Assembly (NCBI GenBank): GCA_965225935.1
Contig: CBDDCC010000018.1
Span: forward strand, 1-64,000
Direction of reading: 5' to 3'
Origin: CALJXB01 sp965225935
GTDB taxonomy: Bacteria > Pseudomonadota > Alphaproteobacteria > Kiloniellales > JAKSDN01
DNA: 64,000 nt
Within the stretch, counting starts at the first letter, position 1. Each line of letters opens with the position of its first letter. The notes beneath the pieces were generated by a model that saw nothing but the letters and a program-made list of their open reading frames with translations, was not told the DNA's origin and made no database searches. Below, piece by piece: positions 28,347 through 37,012 of the stretch. The translations under genes were made by a program, and so were the position numbers.

Positions 28347-29321
28347 ATGGCAAAGCCTCTCCTCCGCATCGGCACCCGCGGATCACCGCTGGCGCTCGCC
28401 CAGGCCCGGGAGACCGAGGCGCGCCTCGCCGCCGCCGACCCGGCCCTGGCCGAGCCCGGCGCGCTGGAGATCGTGGTCGTCAAGACCAGCGGCGACCGGG
28501 TGCGCGACCGGCCGCTGGCCGAGGTCGGCGGCAAGGGCCTCTTCACCAAGGAGATCGAGGCGGCGCTTGCCGAAGGGCGCGTCGACTTGGCGGTCCATTC
28601 CATGAAGGACGTGCCGACCTGGCTGCCGGAGGAGCTGGTGCTGGCGGCGGTGCTGCCCCGCGAGGATCCCCGCGACGCCTTCCTTTCGCCGCATGGGGAG
28701 CGGATCGCCGACCTGCCCGAGGGCGCGGTCTTCGGCACCGCCAGCCTGCGCCGCCAGGCCCAGGCGCTGGCCCTGCGCCCCGACCTCCGGCCCGTGCTGC
28801 TGCGCGGCAACGTGGACACGCGCCTCAAGAAGCTCGCCGCTGGCGAGGTGGACGCTACCCTGCTGGCGCTGGCCGGCCTGAAGCGCCTCGGCCGTGCGGA
28901 GGAGGCCCGGGCGCTGCTCGATCCCGGCGAGATGCTGCCGGCGGTGGGCCAGGGCGCCATAGGCCTCCAGGTGCGGGCCGACGATGAGCGGACGAATGAG
29001 CTGGTGCGTCTGGTGGACCATCCGCCATCGGCCCGGCAGGTGGCAGCCGAGCGCGCCTGCCTGGAGGTGCTCGACGGCTCCTGCCGCACGCCCATCGGCG
29101 TGCTGGCCGAGCCCGAGGACGCCGGCGAGTGTCTGTGGCTGCGGGCCCTGGTGGCGGCGCCCGACGGCAGCAAGGTTTACCGCAGCGAGCGGCGCGGCCC
29201 GGCAGCCGAGGCCGAGCGGCTGGGCCGCGAGGTGGGCGCCGAGCTGCGGGCGGCGGCCGGCGAGGCCTTTTTCGCCGCCCTGGCCGACGTTGCCGCGCCG
29301 GACCCGGGCGCTCGCCCGTGA
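28347..29321 (+). CDS. hemC: hydroxymethylbilane synthase
   Basis: 324 residues. LRIGTRGSPLALAQARE, VHSMKDVPTWLPEEL and LLRGNVDTRLKKLAAGEVDA are diagnostic. The dipyrromethane cofactor attaches to the Cys in LDGSCRTPIG (Cys246). It polymerises four porphobilinogens into hydroxymethylbilane in haem synthesis. The stop overlaps the hemD start as GTGA. Confidence 0.97.
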   Translation: MAKPLLRIGTRGSPLALAQARETEARLAAADPALAEPGALEIVVVKTSGDRVRDRPLAEVGGKGLFTKEIEAALAEGRVDLAVHSMKDVPTWLPEELVLAAVLPREDPRDAFLSPHGERIADLPEGAVFGTASLRRQAQALALRPDLRPVLLRGNVDTRLKKLAAGEVDATLLALAGLKRLGRAEEARALLDPGEMLPAVGQGAIGLQVRADDERTNELVRLVDHPPSARQVAAERACLEVLDGSCRTPIGVLAEPEDAGECLWLRALVAAPDGSKVYRSERRGPAAEAERLGREVGAELRAAAGEAFFAALADVAAPDPGARP

Positions 29322-30040
29322 GGGTCCTGATCACCCGGCCCGAGCCGGACGCCTCGGCTCTCGCGGACAAGCTGAAAGCGCGAGGCCACGAGACCCTGAT
29401 CGAACCCCTGCTGCGCATCGAGGCCAAGCCGGACGCGGCCGTGGACCTGGCCGGCGTGCAGGCGCTCGCCTTCACCAGCGCCAACGGGGTCCGGGTCTTC
29501 GCCGGACTCTCCGCCAGGCGCGACCTGCCGGTCTTCGCCGTGGGCGACTCGACGGCGGCGGCGGCGCGGGCGGCGGGCTTCGCATCGGTGGAGAGCGCAA
29601 CGGGCGACGTGGAGGCCCTGGCGGCGCTGATCGCGGCGCGGCTCGAGCCTGGCGCGGGCGCGATCTTCCATGGTGCCGCGCGCAAGGTCGCGGGCGACCT
29701 GAAGGGCGCGCTCGATGCCGCCGGCTTCCAGGTACGCCGCGCCGTGCTGTACGAGGCCGTACCGTCCGTGGCCCTGACGCCCAACAGCGCGGCGGCCCTG
29801 CGCGAGGGCCGGGTGGACGCCGTCTTATTTTTCTCTCCGCGTACGGGTGAAAGCTTTATTAGGCTGCTGCGCGAGGGTAGTCTGACGGAGGCCTGCGGCC
29901 GCTCGATGGCGGTTTGCCTGAGTTCCGCGGTGGCGGAGACAGTTGAGGGCCTGCCCTGGCGCGCGCTGCGGGTGGCGGTGCGACCGGACGAGGCGGCGCT
30001 GCTGGAGAGCCTGGAAGCGCCGGGGGATACGGACGCCTGA
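29318..30040 (+). CDS. hemD: uroporphyrinogen-III synthase
   Basis: 240 residues from GTG 29318. VLITRPEPDASALADKLKAR opens the fold and ALAFTSANGVRVFA, VFAVGDSTAAAARAAGF and DAVLFFSPRTGESFI are the usual HemD landmarks. It cyclises hydroxymethylbilane to uroporphyrinogen III. The longer in-frame extension upstream lies inside hemC and is discarded because the GTGA overlap with hemC gives coupled translation. Confidence 0.93.
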   Translation: MRVLITRPEPDASALADKLKARGHETLIEPLLRIEAKPDAAVDLAGVQALAFTSANGVRVFAGLSARRDLPVFAVGDSTAAAARAAGFASVESATGDVEALAALIAARLEPGAGAIFHGAARKVAGDLKGALDAAGFQVRRAVLYEAVPSVALTPNSAAALREGRVDAVLFFSPRTGESFIRLLREGSLTEACGRSMAVCLSSAVAETVEGLPWRALRVAVRPDEAALLESLEAPGDTDA

Positions 30041-30125
30041 TCCGGCGTCGGGCGCGGCTGTCGGGGACGGCTGTCCGGGGGCGAGAAGCCATACGGGTCA
30101 TTCTTTAGAGGACGACGAGGAAGCG

Positions 30126-31697
30126 ATGGGGGACGACACCACATCCGGCGCCGCGGGCGGCGGAGGCTCGGCCGGGAACGGCGGCGGCGACGCGCCGGCC
30201 GCGCTCCAGGTCATCCGTGCCTTCGGCGGCATCCGGCCCATGGCCCACAAGTTGAACGTGCCGGTCAGCACGGTCCAGGGCTGGAAGGAGCGGGGCGTCA
30301 TCCCCGAAGCCCGCCAGGACGAGATCCGCGCGGCCGCCGAGGCCCACGGCGTCACCCTCGACGAGGCCGCGCTCAGCGCCAGCGCCGAGGCCCCGCCGGA
30401 GGATGCCAGCGAAGTCGAGGTCCAGGTTGAGGCGGCCCAGCCGGCCGAGAACGAACCCGCGGAAAAGGCCACGGCGCCGCGGAGCACGGACGACGAGGGC
30501 GACACGAAGGACGAGCCGGAGACGCCTGAGGCGACGCCGCGCATTCCGCCCTCGATGCAGCCGCCGCTCACCTCTCTCGGCAGCGATCCCCACGCCAGCG
30601 AACCCCACGGCGGCGGCCAGGGCGGACGCCACGGCTGGCTGTCGGGCTTCATCGTTGGCGCGCTGGTTTTCGTCATCGGCGCCGGCGGCGCGGTGCTGAC
30701 AAAGGACTACTGGGCGCCCCAGGAGCAGTCGGCCGCCGCCAATGGGGATGGTGGGGCTGCCGGCGACGAGATGGCCCAGAAACTGGCCGGCCTGGACGCC
30801 CGCCTCAAGGACATGGAGACCAAGACAGCCGCCGCGGCGACTTCGGTCGAGGACGTGGCCCACAAGGCCGACATCACCCGCCTGGAGGGCGAGATCAAGA
30901 AGCTCACGGGCACCTCGGCCGCCGGCCAGGACCTGGCCGCCCAGCTTGACGCCCTCGACAAGAAGATCGCGGCGCTGGACCCGGAAGTAGCGGCTGGCGC
31001 CAAGGCGGCGAGTGAGGTCTCCGGCCTGAGCGGCCAGGTCTCGGGCCTGGGCGGCGAGCTCGCCAAGGTGCAGAGCGAGCTGGCGGCGCTGAAGACCTCT
31101 CTCGATGAGCTCAAGACCCAGACCGCGGCCCTCAGCGAGGACCGGGCGACGGTGCAGAAGGCGGCGCGCCAGGAGGCTGCGCTCTGGGCCGCGGTGGGGC
31201 GCCTGCGGGACGCGGTGCGCTACGCCGGCTCCTTCTCGGGGCAGCTGGCCGACGTGAACCGCCTGGCCGGCGACAAGGCCGACCTGAAACAGGCCCTGGC
31301 GCCGCTCGAGCCCTACGCGGCCGAAGGCGTGCCCACCCTGACCGAGCTGCAGCGCAGCTTCCCGGCGACCGCCCGGGAGGTGGTGGCGGCCGGCTACCAG
31401 GACACCGAAGAGGGCATGCTGGGCGGCGTGCTGCGGCGCTTCTCCGAGGTGGTCACGGTGCGGCCGAGCTGCGCCGAGGCGACGGGCGAGGGGACGCCGG
31501 ACATCGTCACCCGGGCCGAGTGCCGGCTGGACGACGGCGATCTCGACGGAGCGCTCACCCAGCTTGCGGCCTTGAGCGGCGCCGCCAAGGAGGCCGCCGC
31601 CGGCTGGGTCGCCAAGGCCGATCGGCGCAAGGAGGCCGATGCTGCGATCTCGGCACTGAACGGGCTCCTGGCCGGCCAGGCCGGGACGGGCGGCTGA
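30126..31697 (+). CDS. mitofilin/MICOS-like inner-membrane protein with N-terminal helix-turn-helix-like region
   Basis: 523 residues. Residues about 27-70 (VIRAFGGIRPMAHKLNVPVS followed by TVQGWKERGVIPEARQDEI) resemble a small HTH. A low-complexity acidic linker leads to one membrane segment (about 170-192) and a long coiled coil (about 210-350), then a C-terminal mitofilin signature region (ATAREVVAAGYQDTEEGMLG). This COG4223-type protein is the alphaproteobacterial relative of mitochondrial Mic60 and usually lies between hemD and hemY, as here. It is thought to shape inner membranes. Confidence 0.88.
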   Translation: MGDDTTSGAAGGGGSAGNGGGDAPAALQVIRAFGGIRPMAHKLNVPVSTVQGWKERGVIPEARQDEIRAAAEAHGVTLDEAALSASAEAPPEDASEVEVQVEAAQPAENEPAEKATAPRSTDDEGDTKDEPETPEATPRIPPSMQPPLTSLGSDPHASEPHGGGQGGRHGWLSGFIVGALVFVIGAGGAVLTKDYWAPQEQSAAANGDGGAAGDEMAQKLAGLDARLKDMETKTAAAATSVEDVAHKADITRLEGEIKKLTGTSAAGQDLAAQLDALDKKIAALDPEVAAGAKAASEVSGLSGQVSGLGGELAKVQSELAALKTSLDELKTQTAALSEDRATVQKAARQEAALWAAVGRLRDAVRYAGSFSGQLADVNRLAGDKADLKQALAPLEPYAAEGVPTLTELQRSFPATAREVVAAGYQDTEEGMLGGVLRRFSEVVTVRPSCAEATGEGTPDIVTRAECRLDDGDLDGALTQLAALSGAAKEAAAGWVAKADRRKEADAAISALNGLLAGQAGTGG

Positions 31698-31700
31698 GCC

Positions 31701-33272
31701 ATGTGGCGCGCCCTCTTCTTCTGCCTCAAGGTCGCGGTCGTCATCGCCGTCGCCTGGTGGGTGGCCGAGAAGCAGCCGGGACAGGTGAGCCTCGACTGGC
31801 TGGGCTACCGCATCGATACCTCGGTCGGTGTGCTGCTGCTGGCCGCCTTCATCTTCGCCGCCGTGGTGGCCGTGATCTACCGCTCCTGGGGCAGCCTGCG
31901 CCGGGTGCCCAGGGACATCAGCCACAAACTGAAGGCCAACCGGGAGAAGCGCGGCTACCGGGCGCTGACCCAGGGCATGGTGGCGGTCGCAGCCGGCGAG
32001 GCGGGCGAGGCCCAGCGCTGGGCCCGCAAGGCCGACGAGCTGTTGGACGAGCCGCCGCTGACCATGCTGCTGTCGGCCCAGGCGGCGCAGCTGAACGGTG
32101 ACGACCAGGCGGCCAAGCGCTACTTCACCGCCATGCTGGAGCGCGACGAGACCCGCTTCCTCGGCCTGCGCGGCCTGATCACCCAGGCACTCCACGAGGG
32201 CGACGACCGGGCGGCGCTCGGCTACGCCCACTCGGCCTATGCGCTCCGGCCCCGCACACCCTGGGTGCTGGAGACCCTGTTCGACCTGAGCGAGCGCCTG
32301 GGCGAGCTGGAGGGCGCCGAGCGGGCCGCGCGGGAGGCGGAGCGCAGCAAGGCCCTGCCGGCGCCCGAGGCGAGACGCCGCCACGCGGTCATCCTGCTGG
32401 AGCGCGCCCGCGACCCGCGGCCCAACCCGTCGCGGACCGCCAAGCTCGCAGCGCAAGCCCACAAGGCGGCGCCCGAGCTGGTGCCGGCCACGGTGCTGCA
32501 CGCCGAGATGCTGATCGGCAGCGGCCGCCACGCCAAGGCGGCCAAGATGCTGGAGAAGTCCTGGGCCGCAGCACCCCACCCGGACCTGGTGACGGTCTAC
32601 CGCAAGGCCCAGCCCGGCAAGTCCGGCATCGAGTGGCTGACCCGCCTGGGCAAGCTGGTGGCGGGCGCCCCCAGGCACACGGAGAGCCTGCTGGCGCTCG
32701 CCGAGGCGGCGCTGGAGGCGAAGCTCTGGGGCGAGGCCCGGCGCTACCTGCGCGAGGCCTCCGAGGCGGACCTGACGGAGCGCATCTGCCGCCTCATGGC
32801 GCGTCTTGAGGAGGCCGAGCACGGCGACGCCGCCAAGATGCGCGAGTGGCTGATGAAGCTGGGCGAGGCGGCGCCCGACCCGGCCTGGGTCTGCCGCGCC
32901 TGCGGCGCCGTCGCCGCCGAGTGGAGCCCGCGCTGCGGCGCCTGCGACCAGTTCGACGGCCTCGCCTGGCACGTGCCGCCGCGGGTCGCAGCCGGCCACC
33001 TGGTGGCCCCGGGCGAGGCGGTCGCCGCCGAGCCGGAGCCGGAAGCCCCGACGGACGCGGCGCCGGCCGAGCCGGCGAAGCCCGCCGAAGTCGCGGTCAC
33101 GGCCGAGCCGGTCGAGGTCATCGAGGCGGAGCCGCCGATCCCCAAGCCGCCAAGTGATGCCGAGGCGCAGCCCAACGCGGGCAGCCAAGCCGAGCCCGAA
33201 ACCCAAGCCAAGCAGGCAGCCCCGGACGAGCCGCCGCCCCAGCCCGCCCCGCCCCGCGCGGCGGCCTCCTGA
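31701..33272 (+). CDS. HemY N-terminal domain / TPR membrane protein with C-terminal zinc ribbon
   Basis: 523 residues. Two membrane segments (about residues 4-22 and 44-61) with SLDWLGYRIDTSVGVLLLAA between them form the HemY-N domain. TPR-type helices follow. A rubredoxin-like ribbon WVCRACGAVAAEWSPRCGAC has two Cys pairs (398/401 and 412/415). The tail is Pro/Glu/Ala-rich and disordered. It starts 3 bases after the mitofilin-like stop. The protein is linked to haem synthesis by synteny, but has no known catalytic function and is unrelated to Gram-positive HemY oxidase. Confidence 0.88.
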   Translation: MWRALFFCLKVAVVIAVAWWVAEKQPGQVSLDWLGYRIDTSVGVLLLAAFIFAAVVAVIYRSWGSLRRVPRDISHKLKANREKRGYRALTQGMVAVAAGEAGEAQRWARKADELLDEPPLTMLLSAQAAQLNGDDQAAKRYFTAMLERDETRFLGLRGLITQALHEGDDRAALGYAHSAYALRPRTPWVLETLFDLSERLGELEGAERAAREAERSKALPAPEARRRHAVILLERARDPRPNPSRTAKLAAQAHKAAPELVPATVLHAEMLIGSGRHAKAAKMLEKSWAAAPHPDLVTVYRKAQPGKSGIEWLTRLGKLVAGAPRHTESLLALAEAALEAKLWGEARRYLREASEADLTERICRLMARLEEAEHGDAAKMREWLMKLGEAAPDPAWVCRACGAVAAEWSPRCGACDQFDGLAWHVPPRVAAGHLVAPGEAVAAEPEPEAPTDAAPAEPAKPAEVAVTAEPVEVIEAEPPIPKPPSDAEAQPNAGSQAEPETQAKQAAPDEPPPQPAPPRAAAS

Positions 33273-33404
33273 ACGGCCGGTTTCGACGGTCGAGACCGGC
33301 GGAAAGCGAAAGAGACGGCACGGCCAAAAGAGCGGCGGGGCCAGCGTTGACGCGACTCCCTGCCTGATCTAGTGTCCGGCCGCCCTTCACGCGGCCAGCC
33401 CGGC

Positions 33405-33480
<76 letters not shown>

Positions 33481-33510
33481 TTCACCAGACTGTCCGCCCC
33501 GGAGACATGG

Positions 33511-33985
33511 GGATCAGTTCGTACCTAAGACATGGGTGACAACCTCGTGCCGAACGGGTTGTCGATGGTTTACAAGGCCCTTTGTTCCAGGTCGATGTAT
33601 CCCAAATCATAGGTCATGAAGCGGGTCGGCCAAATGCCCTCGTTGACCTCTTTGATGCCGAGGCGCTGACCGGCGAGCACGGTTGCGATGCTGGTTTTCT
33701 TGCGGTGCCTGCAGATGCGGCCGCACGGCGTTACCAGGATGTCCCGATCGTGGAAGGGATAGTCCGCTTCCGGCAAGCCTTCATAGCGCTTTGGTGACGG
33801 CCGGTGGATCTCGGCGGGGACTTTCATGCCGAGCGCTCGTGACGGCTGTTTTATGTCGGCCGCCCCGGCTTGATGCGATCGCTGTTGAGGCCGAGCCTGA
33901 GCCACCAGACCGGGAGGCGCGAGAGATTGTGGAGGCCGTTGGGGCTGGCAGAAGGGACCCCAGGGCCGGATCCGATCGCCTCCGG
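33511..33985 (-). pseudogene. IS481-family transposase remnant
   Basis: Read on the minus strand, the C-terminal part is clear: KVPAEIHRPSPKRYEGLPEA, DYPFHDRDILVTPCGRICRH and FMTYDLGYIDLEQRAL, then an in-frame TAA where the family normally continues (TIDNPFGTRLSPMS is still readable after it). Further upstream, in another frame, NLSRLPVWWLRLGLNSDRIK then PGRPT matches the integrase-core region of the same family. So the gene has an internal stop, at least one frameshift and a deletion, and lacks the N-terminal half. Confidence 0.8.
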
Positions 33986-34398
33986 CAGGCCGCCTCGTCG
34001 AACAGATGCTGAAAGACTGGGATGGCCTCGGCCTCCTATGCTTCGGCCCGGACTCGGTCCGATCGGTCTCCGAAAGGGGTCGGATTGGTCTCACTGTCGC
34101 GGCACGCCGCCAACACGCAAGAGCCGCCAAAGCTGGGCGGCGGCGCGCGGGGGCCAGATCCAGTTGGGACGAGCCCACGGCACCGCCCTGCTCCAACAGC
34201 ATGTTGGAGGAGAAGATTTCTTAAATTGTATTAAGTTTTGGTGTGAATACTCAGCAAGTCCCCGGCGCTTTATCACTCCGATTTGTTGGGAACTTCGGGC
34301 CCCGATACTTGTTTCTTCTTTAACTCATATGTACCCCGCCATTCTTGAGTCTGACCATAGGTCGAATGAAATCCCTCAATGATAGAAGGGACGAGGCG
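33986..34398. other. intergenic region between IS481 remnant and the cytochrome locus; small palindrome
   Basis: No convincing gene. The second half (from about 34205) is AT-richer. CTTAA at 34220-34224 and TTAAG at 34231-34235 form an inverted repeat with a 6-base spacer, about 165 bases before the lipoprotein start, and could be a dimeric regulator site. I found no clear CRP- or FNR-type consensus. Confidence 0.4.
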
Positions 34399-34533
34399 GT
34401 GATTAATCGGCGAAAACTTCTCAGAATTCTGCTGCTCCTGGGCCCTGTCGCGGCCCTGACCTCTGCGTGCAAGCGCCGCCCCTACGAGGAAACCGAAGAG
34501 CCTCTAAAGCAACGGGAAGGCGGCGGATACTGA
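34399..34533 (+). CDS. small predicted lipoprotein heading the pentahaem cytochrome gene set
   Basis: 44 residues from a GTG at 34399, chosen because AAGGG lies 8 bases upstream. A basic start (NRRKLLR), a hydrophobic run LLLLGPVAALTSAC and a cysteine give a lipoprotein-like signal, although the residue at -3 is Thr rather than Leu. The mature part is only about 22 residues, charged, with Gly-Gly-Gly-Tyr at the end. The RRK could also be read as a Tat signal. Some multihaem cytochrome loci contain similarly tiny lipoproteins. The function is unknown. Confidence 0.55.
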   Translation: MINRRKLLRILLLLGPVAALTSACKRRPYEETEEPLKQREGGGY

Positions 34534-34695
34534 GGTTCACGGCCTGGCAAGGCACTAGCTGTTCGGCGGTTCGATCGATGTCATCGGAACCGCTAGGTAC
34601 CGCCTCACCTATGCGTTTCCCGCAGTCGTTCGGTCCGACCCGCCAACGCGCAGCCTGCCGGCAACGAGGGCAATTCTTGGCGGATCCAGACGGTG

Positions 34696-36819
34696 ATGGA
34701 TATGGGCGGAAAGCAGAGTGTAGGACGTAAAGACGAAATCGTGAGCGTGTTCTCGGGTGCAGCGGCCTGGTCCGCGATCGTTTTGACCGGCGGATTGTTT
34801 GTGACGATCACGAACACTGCCGCCGCGGAAAACGGCCAACTCCAGGGCGCTTCGCCATACGGAGACACCGCGACCTTTCAGGCCAACGTGCCGAGCTTCG
34901 CTAGAAACTGGCCGGATTTCGGCGCGCAGGTTGCGGCCGCCGATCGAATCGCCACGACGGCCGACGAGGAAGAGACTCTCGACGATCCCGGCGTGGACGG
35001 CCCTGCCGGCGAGGACAGCGCCTCTGAAGAGGACGGCGCTCCCGGCGAGGACAGTGCTTCTGAAGAGGATGGATCCGCTGGCGAGGAAGGCGCTGCTGAC
35101 GAGGACAGCGTTGCAAGCGAGGACGACGCTGCTGGCGAGGACGGCGATGCCGAATTCAGCGCCGATGAGGCGCACGTGGCGCTGTTGACCGAAGAGCGCT
35201 ATCCACCGGCGGCGGCCTGCGGCACCTGTCACCCGAAGCACTACCGCGAATGGTCCGTTTCTCAGCATGCCTATGCGCAGTTGAGCCCCGTCTACCTCTC
35301 GCTCAACAACAAGATCAATGAATTGACCAATGGGTCGAACGGCGACTTCTGCCTGCGTTGTCACAATCAGGTCGGCGCCAACCTCGGCGAAAATTCTTTC
35401 ATGTCGAATCTCGAGCGGCATCCGACGTCACGAGAGGGCATCACCTGCGTCGTATGCCACCGCATCAACAAGGCCTACAACAAGGCCAGCGGCCGCCTGG
35501 CGCTAGCCGAGGGGTCAATCACGGAACCGGTCTATGGTCCCAGCGGCAACCAGGAACTGGCGCGCGTTCTGGAAAACGCCCAGGAATACGGGGTGGCGAC
35601 CGACCCGAATGCGCGTGGGCAATTGATCCACGGCGAAGCCCAACAGTTTGAATCTATCTCCACGCCCGTGTTCTGCGGCACCTGTCACGACGTGACCCTC
35701 TTCAATGGCTTCCGGCTCGAGGAAGCTTACAGCGAGTATCGACTTTCGCCCGCAGCCGCGGAAGGCATCACCTGTCAGGACTGCCACATGGGCAAGATCC
35801 AGGGGGTCGCGTCCGGCTACGAGGTCGGGCCGGCCGCCGTGGTGTTCGACGAGCCCACCAAACCAAGGAAGCTGACAAACCATTTCTTCGCCGGCCCAGA
35901 CTATTCGCTCATACATCCGGGGATCTTTCCCCACAGCGTCGAGGCGCAAGAGTTTGCGAGCATCGAGGAGTGGCTGCTGTTCGATGTCGAGGCAGGCTGG
36001 GGAACCGACGAGTTCGAGGACGCGGTCACCGACGACACCGAGTTCCCCGAGGAGTGGGAGTCCGTCGACGACCGCTACGACGCCCGAGAGATCATCGACG
36101 ACCAGCTGGAGCTTTTGGACTGGGCCACGGAAAAACGGCTCGAGGTCCTGCGCATTGGATACAAGCTGGGCGAGATAGTGACGGAAAAGGCCGACAAGGA
36201 CGGCATCAACTTCCGTGTCCAGGTGCGAAACGGGACCAACGGCCACAACGTGCCGACCGGCTTCACCGGCGAACGGCTGGTCTGGCTCGATGTGACCGTG
36301 GTCGACCAGGAGGGAACGGTCGTCTTTCGCTCAGGCGACCGAGACCCCAATGGCGACCTTCGCGACGGTCACTCCTCCTATGTTCATGCCGGAAAGGCTG
36401 AGCTCGACCAATATCTGTTCAGCTTGCAGTCGATCTTCGTCACCCAAAATGGACGCGGCGGCGAAATCGAGCACGTCATCCCGATCCCCTTCCCGGTGTT
36501 TGCCTTGCCGCGAGTCCTGCCCTCGACCACCTCCTTGGTGTTCACCGGCGAACCGGCGACCGAACGCAACCACAAGAAGGGGATCGAGCCCTTGGGCGAA
36601 AGATGGCCTGAATACAAGGTGGCGGGCAGCGCCTTGACCGGCAAGGGACCCTACCGAGCGATTGTCAAGCTCATGCAACAGCCGGTGCCCGTCAATCTTC
36701 TCCTCGCGATACAAAGCGTCGGATTCGATTACGGCATGACGCCGCAGGATGTGGGCGATGCGTTGGTCTCCGGCGCCCAACTGTTGTGGGAGCAGGAGGT
36801 GTCGTTTGACATCGAGTAG
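34696..36819 (+). CDS. secreted pentahaem c-type cytochrome (cytochrome c554-like) with acidic linker
   Basis: 707 residues. A signal segment (VLTGGLFVTITNTAAA) precedes a 65-residue acidic low-complexity linker (repeats of GEDSASEEDG, about residues 97-155). Five CxxCH haem sites are at residues 175, 219, 251, 327 and 360 (CGTCH, CLRCH, CVVCH, CGTCH, CQDCH), arranged like the cytochrome c554/c' family. The C-terminal half is a haem-free domain with NGTNGHNVPTGFTGERLVW and FRSGDRDPNGDLRDGHSSYV. It should act in the periplasm or at the outer surface. It is followed by an outer-membrane protein gene, as in porin-cytochrome pairs. The start is one of three close candidates (34693, 34696, 34702). 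Confidence 0.85.
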   Translation: MDMGGKQSVGRKDEIVSVFSGAAAWSAIVLTGGLFVTITNTAAAENGQLQGASPYGDTATFQANVPSFARNWPDFGAQVAAADRIATTADEEETLDDPGVDGPAGEDSASEEDGAPGEDSASEEDGSAGEEGAADEDSVASEDDAAGEDGDAEFSADEAHVALLTEERYPPAAACGTCHPKHYREWSVSQHAYAQLSPVYLSLNNKINELTNGSNGDFCLRCHNQVGANLGENSFMSNLERHPTSREGITCVVCHRINKAYNKASGRLALAEGSITEPVYGPSGNQELARVLENAQEYGVATDPNARGQLIHGEAQQFESISTPVFCGTCHDVTLFNGFRLEEAYSEYRLSPAAAEGITCQDCHMGKIQGVASGYEVGPAAVVFDEPTKPRKLTNHFFAGPDYSLIHPGIFPHSVEAQEFASIEEWLLFDVEAGWGTDEFEDAVTDDTEFPEEWESVDDRYDAREIIDDQLELLDWATEKRLEVLRIGYKLGEIVTEKADKDGINFRVQVRNGTNGHNVPTGFTGERLVWLDVTVVDQEGTVVFRSGDRDPNGDLRDGHSSYVHAGKAELDQYLFSLQSIFVTQNGRGGEIEHVIPIPFPVFALPRVLPSTTSLVFTGEPATERNHKKGIEPLGERWPEYKVAGSALTGKGPYRAIVKLMQQPVPVNLLLAIQSVGFDYGMTPQDVGDALVSGAQLLWEQEVSFDIE

Positions 36820-37012
36820 TGGACAACAGAGTTGCGTTGGCGGGGTGCGGAGAACCGAACCCGACACAGGACGATCGCTGTTGCCCGCCACCCCAGCATG
36901 GAGCCGGTCTGTTTCGTGGCGTTCGTCTCCGCCACTGCCGAGACAGAGCAGCAATGAAGAACTGGCCGATGGCTGATATCCACCCTCGTGCGGTGAGGCT
37001 GGAAGTGACGGA

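Noticed and set aside
34220..34235. CRP- or FNR-type binding site upstream of the cytochrome locus, expected from the cyclic-nucleotide theme
   Set aside because: The only dyad seen is CTTAA-N6-TTAAG, which does not match TGTGA-N6-TCACA or TTGAT-N4-ATCAA, so I list it only as an unassigned palindrome.
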